Under the pieces are notes generated by a model that was not told the DNA's origin, made no database searches, and was given only the letters and a program-made list of their open reading frames with translations. The position numbers and the translations under genes are program-made. DNA of 64,000 bases, from NCBI GenBank assembly GCA_030848705.1, contig CM061238.1, positions 31,960,655 to 32,024,654 on the forward strand, written 5' to 3'. Source of the DNA: Heracleum sosnowskyi (taxonomy: Eukaryota > Streptophyta > Magnoliopsida > Apiales > Apiaceae). Below are positions 33,108-42,660 of the stretch, in pieces (position 1 is the first letter of the stretch; each line of letters opens with the position of its first letter).

Positions 33108-34899
33108 CTAATCTTCCCCTTCCTTGTCAACGGCCTCCTCCTCCTCTTCTTCTGAACCAGAACCAGAGCGAGCAGCTGCAGAATCAGCACCGGTTGCCTG
33201 ACCAGGAGGGAAAAAACGCTCTAGAAGGAGTAGGGGCATAAGGACTCGGAAAGTCAGAAGGGTAAGAGACCCAAGCATCTTCTCCAAAACAGCAGCAAGA
33301 GCGCCATCCCATCCCTTAGTAAACTGAACTGGGAAGAGGAGCTCGTCATGCTTACCAATCAAGTCCTTGTACTCCTGGGAGTCAAGGTACTCGTCGATAA
33401 AATCATCCTTGCCCTTCCTCAAAGAAACCAGCTCAGCCTGGGAGTTGGCTAACTTCTTCTCCCTCCTAGCCAGTGTGGCCTTCAGAGAGCTCACCTCCTC
33501 TTGGGACTTCTCAAACTTGCCTTGGTTGGCCTCAGAAGATGAGCGCCAAGCCTTGGCTTGAAAGATAGCCCCTTGAAAGTTGGCATTAGCCTGCAAACAA
33601 GTTACAAGTCAATATGAGATAGAAACTTGAAAACATATTAAAACTACAAAGGAAAAAGGAAGAAAACAACTTACAGCAGCGATAGCCTGATAGCCTGCAT
33701 GCTCTACTCCCTCCAAAGTGGAGTTAGAAACAAAGTCCTTGTAGTCACAAGGAGTCAAGGAATGATAGGACCATTCCACAGCATGCTTAGACACCCCCAC
33801 CACGGTGTCTTTCTTCCTAAGACCCCAGTTGGGGCGCCAAACTGAGCTCTTGGCCGAGGAAGGACCCTCAACCTCTTCAGTAAGGTCCACATGAGGCCTT
33901 ATAAAGGATGGGACACTTGTAGCACGGGGATCCTTCACTCCCAAGCGAGCCCTCTTCATTCTTGCTGTTTCCCCGTCTTGGGGCTCGTTGGTCTTGTTAA
34001 TAAAGGCCGCAGCTGCAAAAAACACAAGGAAAGAAACAGTTGGTATAAGACAATCTTAGATAAATAAAGGAAAGTATGAAATGAGAATTACCCTTATCAG
34101 AAACGTTTGACAGTCCCAAGGACTTAAGTTGAAACTCATCCAGGAGCGCCCAAGCCGTGGTAGCATAGTCATCCTTGATAAGCTCAGCATAGGCATGAGC
34201 CTCCTCATCGTTCAAAATAATGTCATTGGGGCTACCGTCCGAGACCCTACTGAAAGATCTACGGAAAAGGGTACCCCAATCCCCACATTCCCAAACTAAG
34301 TACATAAACTCATTTTTCCACCTTGGATTATTATCAGGGATGGATTTTGGGTGGAAAATGGGAGGAGTAGAAGGGCGATGGTTGATATAAACCCAACCCA
34401 AAGAAATGGCAGAGCTATTTTTATATTGGAAAATTTTCCTAAACAAAGCTACAGACAAGGGAAATTTGTTCTTCAAACAAAGAACAATAAAACACATAAT
34501 GATTCTCCAAGCATTTGGTGGAAGTTGACAAGGATTAATCCTAACATCTGCCAAAAGTTTGGGAATGAATTCATGAAAGGGAAATCTAAGCCCTGCCATA
34601 ATGGCATCCTTGTAAATGCAGAGAGCATCAGGACGCCAATGGCAGGAACGATCTCCTGGGCCAGCTGGGACTAACCTATAAGGAGACTTAATTCTATACA
34701 TCTTATTATAGTCCCTAATCAAGTCGATTTCATGGAACTTATTGCTACAATCAAATGAATCTAAGTGCGAAACAGAAGGGTATTCATCACTACGTTCTAA
34801 AATCATATCTTGAAGAGACATATGAGAAGAACGAATGGTGATACCTCTCTTAGACGCTTGATTCATTTTTTGGAGACGTTGAGCAGTACGATCAGACAT
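33108..34899 (-). CDS. Antisense three-exon ORF of Tat element D (542 aa predicted)
   Basis: Exons by splice signals: 34899-34092, 34012-33675, 33590-33108. Junctions are AAGG|GTAATT to TTTGCAG|CTGC and GCTGCT|GTAAG to TTTGCAG|GCT; the phases fit and give one frame of 542 codons plus stop. Residues about 45-200 resemble the 'putative gypsy type transposon' domain known from plant annotations (AGLRFPFHEFIPKLL, then PNAWRIIMCFIVLC). Exon 3 encodes a Lys/Glu/Ser-rich coiled coil and an acidic tail EEEEEE. Extra ORFs antisense to pol are known from Tat elements; their function is unresolved. A TATA-like site lies 330 bp upstream. The spliced, in-frame state suggests recent selection. Confidence 0.78.
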
Positions 34900-34904
34900 C
34901 CTTA

Positions 34905-35100
34905 AATCTTCAAAGAAAAACCCAGAAAAGCTTTAAATCTTCAAGGAGAAATCCCATAATCTTCAAATCTTCAAACTGAAATCCAGCAAATCTTCAAGGG
35001 ATGAAGATTGAACCCAGAAAATCTTCAAGGGATGAAGATTGAACCCATAAAATCTTCAAAATCTTCAAAAAATGAAGATTAAACCCAGAAAATCAAAGAA
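34905..35100. repeat. AATCTTCAAGG/ATGAAGATT short repeats in the antisense leader
   Basis: AAATCTTCAA recurs about ten times, with ATGAAGATTGAACCCA twice in tandem near 35000-35045. The words are complementary (CTTCAT/ATGAAG), so the antisense leader RNA could fold. No coding signal. Confidence 0.75.
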
Positions 35101-35229
35101 TACAACTACAGAAATCTCGCCGGAAATCGCCTTACTACGGAGTAAAAAGAGAGAAAAGCTAAGAAGGCTAGAGAGAAATTTTTAGAAAGTTGGAAGTATG
35201 AAATGAAGTATGAAGTGGAAATCCCACTC

Positions 35230-35237
35230 TTTTATAA
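35230..35237 (-). promoter_or_regulatory. Predicted TATA box of the antisense gene in D
   Basis: Minus strand TTATAAAA followed by GAGTGGGATTTCC, about 330 bp upstream of the antisense ATG at 34899. It would give a leader of about 300 nt. Confidence 0.55.
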
Positions 35238-35459
35238 TCAAGGTTGCCTGTTATCCTACCGGTTAAGGGAATGGCAACCGGCAATAGCCAGTCAAGGCCC
35301 ATAAGTCCTATATTGGACTACAATAATCAAAGCCCAAAAAGATTTTAGGCTTAGGCAAAAGCCCAAACAATAAAACCCAATAAAGCCCAAAATATGGAAA
35401 ATTAAAGTCCAATAGAAATTCGGGCTAATTTGAAATATAGCCAAGGCAAAAACAAAGAC

Positions 35460-36320
35460 AATAGATTTGAGGTCGAAAAGACATTAAATCAAAGTCGTAC
35501 GATTGAAATCGAAAACATACGGGAAATCAAGGTCGAATCCATCGACCTCGCTCCCAAATGAAACTAAAAAGAAAAAAATTGAGGTCGAAAAAACCTTAGA
35601 ACGACGTCGAAGGCTCGAAGTCGAAAATACACGAGGAATTGAGGTCGTATCCATCGACTTCACACCAAAATAAGGTCAAAAATTAAAAAGTTGAGGTCGA
35701 GAAGACCTTAGACCGAGTTCGAAGGCTCGGGGTCGAAAATGGCCCAGAAAATGAGCTCGTAGCATTTGATCTCGCACCTAAATGAGTTTAAAAACGCATG
35801 GAATCGAGGTCGAATGACCGAGGTCGAAAATCCTGGTCGAAAAAGGCTGGAACGAGGTCGAATGACCGAGGTCGAGAATGACCTGTAAATCGAGGTCGTA
35901 ACTATCGACCTGGGACCAAAATGAGGTCGAAAGTGTAAGGAATCGAGGTCGAATGACCGAGTAGAAAATCCTGGTCGAAAAAGCACGACTTCGAGATCGA
36001 AGCCACGAGATCGAAAATAGTTTGTACATCGAGGTCGAAAGCTTCGACCTCATAATAGATTGCGGTCGAAAAAGCACAACTTCGAGGTCGAAGCCAGGAG
36101 ATCGAAAATGGCCTGTGCATCGAGGTCGAAACATTCGACCTCACACAGAAACGAGGTCGAAAAAGTATGAAATCCTAGTCGAAACCACGAGGTCGAAAAT
36201 GACCTGTAAATTGAGGTCGAAAGCTTCGACCTCACAACAGATTGAGGTCGAATTCTTGCTCGAAAAAGAACTAGATCCTGGTCGAATTCCTGGTCGAAAA
36301 AGACCTAATTCCTGGTCGAA
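35460..36320. repeat. TCGA-rich GAGGTCGAA repeat array in D 3' untranslated region
   Basis: About 860 bp of degenerate tandem units with GAGGTCGAA-type words facing TCGACCTC, forming palindromes such as GAGGTCGAAAGCTTCGACCT (from 36034 and 36214). Unit length is irregular: about 110-140 bp at the left and about 90 bp at the right. No real ORF; open frames here are a product of the repeat. Variable repeat-rich 3' regions are typical of Tat elements. Confidence 0.85.
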
Positions 36321-36347
36321 ACTACCCTTTAAAAATTTTTTTTGAGG

Positions 36348-36352
36348 AAAAA
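36348..36352. repeat. Target site duplication of C, left copy (AAAAA)
   Basis: Homopolymer, so weaker than a complex duplication, but matching 50909-50913 exactly at both LTR ends. Confidence 0.75.
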
Positions 36353-39300
36353 TGTAAGACCCCAGATTTTGGGTAGAATTAAAACTTTTATTATATGTTG
36401 ATGTAAATATATGTGGATGGTGGTAATGGTTTTTGAGAATCAAGTATGAAATGAATATGGATTTCAGTTTTCAAACATTTTGAGAATAGTAAGAATGGAC
36501 TGAACACATAGATAAGAATAATCTCTCTGGAAAATAAGAATACAATACTTCAAGGAAGAAAAGTATTTTTATGTCATCCAAATCAATATCTGGAATACAT
36601 CCGACAACTCCGTAAACAAGATAGCGTATGCCCGAGAAAGCACTAGAACGTTTTCTAAGTGCAAAGAGTAAAGAGAAAATAGATCAGGAATATTGGAACG
36701 GATTTTGATCCAAAGGATTATAGAAACACCACTGATGAATAGTAACTTGTCATTTAAAAGTTTTCAGACCACACTATATGCGGGACGATATAATAAACTT
36801 TCAAAGTCGCATTAGTGATCTACGATGGAAATAAAGGAATGCAAAAGCTGTCAGAATCGGAAAAATAACATTTTTCGTTTTCTCCGAAGTTTCACCAAAA
36901 ACGGACTAAATAATTATTATTTGAGGATATTTAAGGATTTAAATTATTAATTCCATGGATATGGATTTGATAAGTGAATTAGAAGTATCGAGAACGATTT
37001 CGGTAAAATACCTCGATAGAACCTTCGAGAAACCCTGCGAACATTCTACGAAATTAAACGAACCAGAAAAGCTACTTTATCCCAAGCCAATGCATGCTTG
37101 CCAAGTGTCAAGAGAAGAGAGTCCAAGGGTGATGACTCACCATATTATTGGATAAATATCAAGGTAATTAACAAAAGAAAGAAAGAAAAGAAAAAGCAAA
37201 AACCACCACACCATTTCAAGAAGCTCTCGGCCAAACTGTAGCAGCCATATCTCCTTCGTTTCTTACTCAAATCTTGAGTTCTTTAGCTTGTTGGAAAGGT
37301 CTTGAGATAAGCTACAACTTCTATTTCACAAGATATTTCCATTTAAGCATGGTAAGGCCTTCGTTTTTGCAGTTCTTTAACTGGATGAATAGTAACTCCG
37401 AAAGCTAACTCTTGATTCTTGATTTCTTTTGTGGATTCAAGCTATCTTAGGACCATACAAGGATCATACAAGGATTATTAGGCTTATATAAACTCCAAAG
37501 AAGGTATAAATCTTGAAACCCTTGAAGTAGTGTGAAGTTTATGGATGATTAATGATGTTGATGTATGTTTATAGCCTTAGTTGACATTAGTAGCTATGTT
37601 TGAGCTTTGTTACAAGTAATATTGAGTATTAAGAACGTAAAGGCATTGCTTGGCCTCAGTTCTTGGTTGAATCAGATGTATATGTTGATTGGAGTGATTG
37701 ATGAGCAATTTAGATGGTTTGAAATTTGGGATTATCCGATTTATAGCCGTCGTAATGTCGAAATTTCTAAAACCCTTGAAAACAGAGCTTGACAGTCGAG
37801 ATAGGTCCCTGACCTTGATGAGTATATGACTTGTACTTATAGATTTTTGAACGTAGATTGTTTTGGCACAAGAATCGGAACTATAGGACTTACGGTTTAG
37901 GAGATATGGTCAAATTAGTAAAAGTGGTTCAGAAACGAGAAGATGAGTTTGTAACTGAAATAAAGCTCTCTTGACTTGATCATTGCAGGAGATAATTTTG
38001 GTAATTAAATAGTAGAGACAGTAAGGAAAGAGTAGGAGAAAACCTTGTGTGAAAATGATCATTTTTCGATTTTATAAAAATGTTCGAAGTAAGGTTAAGT
38101 GCGAGAAACCCCTTAAAGCAAGCACTTGAATACCACTTTAGGAAAACCCTGAGAACGAGTTGAAAATCTTGAAATGGATTATAAGAGGTTGACTCTAGAA
38201 CACTTATAGACTCAAGTCAGACCAAGGACAAGTTGGAATGATGTCCCTTGATAGCAAACAAGTGCCTAACTATAAGATGTTAGTAGAGATTGCGAGGGTT
38301 ATGAGCATATAGTTATATTGGTATGGCGTTTAAGTTTAAGTATGATGTTTGCTTGATTCCCGAGTATGAGTTACTGACAAAAGGTATCTTTGTTATTGAT
38401 AGATTACCGGACCACTGCCAGACACCACCCTCGGGCTCAGAGATCAGGCAAGTTTCCAAACCTATACCTTTTTAAAACTTTTGTGGTGATAACTAAAGAA
38501 TTTGAGATATATGCTATATGTGTATGATTTCGAAATGATTTCTATGATGCTAAATCAAAGTATTGATACAAGTTGAATTTATAAGCTATGGATATAGTAA
38601 TATTTTGGAGCTGATGTGCTAGGCAAAACCCTCAGTAGGGGGAATATACTCTGCATTTCTACTTTGGACCGGGAATGGTATCAGTTGTTATCTAGAGATA
38701 TACTATATATTCTCTATAATTATTTTACATACTAAGAATGGTATCAGTTGCTATCTAGGGTTATTTTATTGTGTTATTACAATTAATCTCGATAAGTGGT
38801 TTACAAATTAAAGATCATTTGGAGTTTAATCTATTAAGGGTATATTTTAATATATGATGAATAGTTGTTATCTACCCTTTTTGATAAGAAAGTACTTGAG
38901 AATTATTTCTAAATAAATATTCTTTATTAAATATAGTTTGCATTAATTATTTAAAGCCCTACTTCTTAAGGAAGTATTTTGGGAAAACTATTTTAAACCC
39001 TAGATAGCCAATAAAGTATTTTTCAGTCAATTTTTATTATAAATATAATTAGAGAAGGTTCCCAAAACTATTTCCCGTTTAAGTCTATATTCAGAAAGAC
39101 TTAAATGCTCGCTCAAACTTCAAAGATACATGGAACCTTTCTCAAGAGTTTATGCTTGTTTCAAGTGGACTTCCCGGTCCTAAATCTTTTTGAAACTATT
39201 AATTTAATCAGCTTCGTATGCTACCCTCAAAATGGTTTTGATTACTTCCTCAAGATTCGAGGAGTAAGATCAGTGGAATCAGTTGCATCCATTAACAAGC

Positions 39301-39477
39301 GTCAGCTTGGGAAATATGGGTGAATTTTCCTTTCCAACCAGATATGACTACTTTGTGGAGTTGTATTCTTGGGGAAAAAGGGAAAGGATCTTCATGTTTC
39401 AGTGTTATGGATTTACTCGAACTTGGAGAATGTGTGAGGGACTGAGTAGCGCCGGTCCCCTAAGGGAATTACAATAT

Positions 39478-39641
39478 GGCCGACGGACTGGTGAACGGGT
39501 CTGTTCTTCCCTTAGTTTATCAGAAATTGCCCGACCGTAGGAAGAGGAGAGCAACAGGCCGACGGACTGGTGAAACGGGTCTGTTCTTCCTCATAGGAGA
39601 GTACCAGGCCGACGGACTGGTGAAACGGGTCTGTACTTCCT
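39478..39641. repeat. About 35-bp interspersed tandem unit in C LTR (three copies)
   Basis: GGCCGACGGACTGGTGAA and following CGGGTCTGT(T/A)CTTCC at about 39478, 39557 and 39608. It is GC-rich in an AT-rich LTR. Same in the 3' LTR at about 49783, 49862 and 49913. Confidence 0.85.
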
Positions 39642-40182
39642 GCCTACAACCGATTGGCGGGGAGGTAGGTCAGTCAGATACTGCCTATTCTTCCCTTCTA
39701 CGTAGAAAAAGATCAGGGGGATACAGCTTGCGACTGATCATCGTAGGGGTATCCTTGGCGCCCAGAATCTCCAGTTACAGTTCAGCATCCATGAAAGTGC
39801 ATGTTTCATGCAAGATTTCAGAAAAAGAAAGTTTGTTCCAGTTATTCAGTTTCATGAAAGTTTTCAAAGAAAGATAGTTTATTCCAGTTATTCAGTTTTC
39901 ATGAAAGTTTTCAGAAAGGTTACTCAAGAGTAATCCAGTATATTCCAGTATATGAGTTTATAAGAAAGAGTATAAATTTACGAAAAGTATATGATTTTAT
40001 CTACAGGATATACGTGATCAGATGAGTTTAGAAAATGAATTGGAAATAAATTTACATTGTTTTATTTCCAGATTATATATGAAGTTAACGTTTCCTATGG
40101 AAGTGGATACTTGATTATATATATATTGTTTATCAGTTCAGCATTATTTTGGTGGGCCTTGTTGCTCACCCTTGCTTGTTTT

Positions 40183-40190
40183 TATATATA
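40183..40190 (+). promoter_or_regulatory. Candidate TATA box of C LTR
   Basis: TATATATA after GCTCACCCTTGCTTGTTTT; the corresponding position of element B has TTTTATATATATTATA after a similar CTCACTCTTGCTATTG, so the block is conserved between the two families. Confidence 0.5.
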
Positions 40191-40211
40191 TCACCACAAC
40201 AGATAAACCAG

Positions 40212-40319
40212 ATGTTTCGCACCACCAGCCGCAAGAAGGTTTGGGAACCCAGAGGACTCTCCCCTGATACTACAGCCGCCATAGCTGAGGTAGAGCCTAC
40301 TAGTGATATAGACTGGTAG
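40212..40319 (+). CDS. Short leader ORF in C LTR (35 aa), doubtful
   Basis: ATG to stop, starting MFRTTSRKKVW and ending TSDIDW. It lies just downstream of the TATA, so it would be the first ORF on the genomic RNA, and is unchanged in the 3' LTR (50517-50624). Function unknown; it may be chance or a translated leader. Confidence 0.35.
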   Translation: MFRTTSRKKVWEPRGLSPDTTAAIAEVEPTSDIDW

Positions 40320-40607
40320 TTCAGATTCAGCTTTTAATTATATGTATGACATAACTTAAGAAGTGGCAACAAACTTAAACTTGTAAATTATATTTGGGCT
40401 TGTAATCACTTATGATATGTTTAAGGACCCTGTTAGCAGTACTTATTTCAAGTTCATCTCTGGGACTATAACTTGTGTGTGTGTGTGAGATAGATGGTGG
40501 GGTCATAGCATGTTGTTTATTTGTATTGATTCAAGTCAAGCATGATGTATGGAATGATGACCGTAACGACCAGATTCCTGACCCCGGATCTGGGGCTGTT
40601 ACAGAGA

Positions 40608-40619
40608 TGGTATCAGAGC
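40608..40619 (+). promoter_or_regulatory. C primer binding site, initiator Met-tRNA
   Basis: TGGTATCAGAGC four bases after the LTR. Confidence 0.92.
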
Positions 40620-40762
40620 TAAGAGTTAGACATCCCAGAGATGATGAGACGTTATAATTATAAACCCACTAAGATAATAAGAACCCTTGCCAGGTTCACC
40701 TAAAACCCTTATGGGAACCCTTAAGTACCACGATAGTAATATAGTTCGTTATTGTACAGGCG

Positions 40763-41428
40763 GGTGATATCTCAGACCCAGAGGAGTTTGAGCGGCAGCA
40801 TGATGAGGAGGTGCTCCGGGCCTCAGACCCACACTATGAGAGATCAGGAGATGAGCACCAGGAGGAGGATCCGGAGGAGGACCCGGAGGAGGATCCAGAG
40901 GTGGATCCAGAGTGGGCTCCGGCCACTGAGTTCGACGAGGAGATTCCTGTTGTTGAGGCAGATTTAGAGGAGATGGAGGGTGAGGCTCAGGCTGAGGAGC
41001 AGGGTTGGGATGATTCGGGGAGTCCAGTTTCTGTCTTACCTCCATTTCCCCCTAGTCCCCCTAGTCCCCCACCTCTCCCGCTGAGTCCTCCTGAGGATCA
41101 TGAGGAGCAGACCCCAGAGCCCACTCAGGCAGAGGATGTCCCGCCAGCGAGCCCCGTCACTCCACCCCATGTCCCCCTAGTTGGTGTACCGGTTTTTGCG
41201 CATGGATGGATTGTGAGCAGGTTGTCGACAAACTTAGCAGCGGCAGAGGCTAGGTTGGCAGAGTCTCGGCTACAGCTTGCCGCAGAGAGGGCTGATAGGC
41301 ATAGGCTCCAGCGTGTGAGGAGGATCATTCGCCCACGGACTTTTAGGAGGGAGGTGACCCGCATTGAGTGCCAGGCACGAGTGAGGATTAGGGCTTTGCA
41401 GACAGGTGAGGATGGCAGAGTGTCCTGA
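40763..41428 (+). CDS. Pre-gag ORF of C (about 220 aa), unrecognised
   Basis: The frame is open from about 40763 (GDISDPEEFERQHDEE) to the stop at 41426-41428, with no ATG in frame near its beginning. TTATTGTACAG just before it looks like a 3' splice site, so a spliced start is possible. The product is strongly acidic (PEEDPEEDPE) then Pro-rich (PPSPPSPPPLPLSPP), ending in an Ala/Arg-rich helical stretch (AAEARLAESRLQLAAERADR). Element B has a broken relative upstream of its gag region (PDPEAFE), so the ORF belongs to the family rather than being random. No known domain recognised. Confidence 0.55.
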   Translation, partial: GDISDPEEFERQHDEEVLRASDPHYERSGDEHQEEDPEEDPEEDPEVDPEWAPATEFDEEIPVVEADLEEMEGEAQAEEQGWDDSGSPVSVLPPFPPSPPSPPPLPLSPPEDHEEQTPEPTQAEDVPPASPVTPPHVPLVGVPVFAHGWIVSRLSTNLAAAEARLAESRLQLAAERADRHRLQRVRRIIRPRTFRREVTRIECQARVRIRALQTGEDGRVS

Positions 41429-41919
41429 CATGATGCTGAGGAGATCTTCCGTCTCGCGATGCTCAGGGTGAGGGCTCTGACTCGCGCTCGTGGCTGATTC
41501 CAGATGCAGTGATATGGTAGTCTAGCCTTCTAGCCTTGCATGGCAGTAGTATGGTGCCGACTTTTGGGGGGTTTGTTTTGTTGTATATAGTTTCCCGTGG
41601 GCAGGCTAGATGAGTAGACTTTGTATTTCACTTTTATGCTAGATGTAGTTATCAGACAGGTGTACTCTAAAACTTGGATGTTGGCTCAGATGTTATGTTT
41701 TGGCAGCCTTATGTATATATGGTTTCCGTTTCAGTTACGCCAGTTTTAGTGACATAGTCACCAGTGTGTTTGATCTTTATCTGTGCGCATTTTTCCGATT
41801 AAATTGCCATCATATATAGAACTGGGGATCCTAAATCCCAAATATATTATCATTGTGTAAGGAGAAATCCTACAAAGCAGGTGTGTAAATCTAATGCGAT
41901 TTTCCAAAATTTCAGTAAG
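41429..41919 (+). other. Leader between pre-gag ORF and gag of C
   Basis: About 490 bp, no convincing ORF on the plus strand; T-rich tracts end in TTTCAGTAAG just before the gag ATG. Confidence 0.5.
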
Positions 41920-42660
41920 ATGCCTCCGCAAAGAATGGGAACTAGGGCCAATCCCCATGAGTCTACCGACCAAGAGAGTCACAATCAACATGGTGAAAAC
42001 CCTGAGTATGATGAAGAAAATGACGAAGACTATAATGAGCAGGAAGACTCCCAGTATGGGGAAAGAGATGAAACCTTCTACACCGCGGAGTTTGAGGATG
42101 AAAGGGAAGAAACTGAGGTTGAGCAAGAGAGGGAAGATCGGAATAGAGACCCTATGGGTCAATTCATGGATTTGCTTAGACAAAATTTGGTTCGACAACC
42201 CCAACCACCGCAAGGGGATAGCAGTAATGTGGCCAACTCTTTTAGGGCCTTTAAATCATTGAAGCCTCCTGAGTTTACAGGATCAGCCGACCCAGTAGAA
42301 GCGAGGGCATGGATTAAGGAAATGGAGAAGTCATTTGAAATTTTGAGTATTGAGGAGGCACAAAAGACTGTTTTTGCATCATACATGTTAAAGGGAGAGG
42401 CCAACTACTGGTGGGAGGCCAAGAGAAATATGGAAACAGGTGCTGTGATAGCTTGGGAAAGGTTTAAGCAGTTATTCTTGGAAAAGTATTTTCCGAGGTT
42501 TATGAAAACTCAGATGGAGCTCAAGTTCTTGGAGCTGAAGCAAAATAATTTATCAGTGGCGGAGTATGAAGCGAAGTTTACTGAACTGAACTGTCAAGGT
42601 TCGTGCCCGAGTTCGTGGACACGGATGAGAAGAAAGCTAGTAGGTTTCAGCAAGGGTTGA
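41920..42660 (+). pseudogene. gag: Tekay-like gag, frameshifted
   Basis: ATG at 41920 (MPPQRMGTRANP) follows an acidic N-terminal tail, then the gypsy retrotransposon-gag domain (FRAFKSLKPPEFTGSADPVE to about residue 215). At 42581-42593 the sequence CTGAACTGAACTG shows a tandem duplication of five bases, which shifts the frame; the original frame ends at 42660. The rest of gag (FVPEFVDTDEKKASRF, then two zinc knuckles) continues in the next frame, so the lesion splits what was one protein. Confidence 0.88.

Larger units (their letters stand above)
36353..40603 (+). repeat. C 5' LTR (4251 bp)
   Basis: Starts TGTAAGACCCCAG and ends CTGTTACA. TATATATA at 40183-40190 is the best TATA candidate; it would place U3 at about 3.8 kb. 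Three copies of a GGCCGACGGACTGG unit are at 39478-39641. A 35-codon ORF (40212-40319) lies just after the TATA. Confidence 0.93.

Noticed and set aside
35708..36443. Open frames of 60-118 codons on both strands in the GAGGTCGAA array
   Set aside because: They arise from the repeat itself (RPRS/STSF-type periodic peptides) and overlap each other.
40749..41045. Proline-rich ORF antisense to the pre-gag ORF of C
   Set aside because: Mirror image of the acidic GAG/GAT-rich codons on the other strand.
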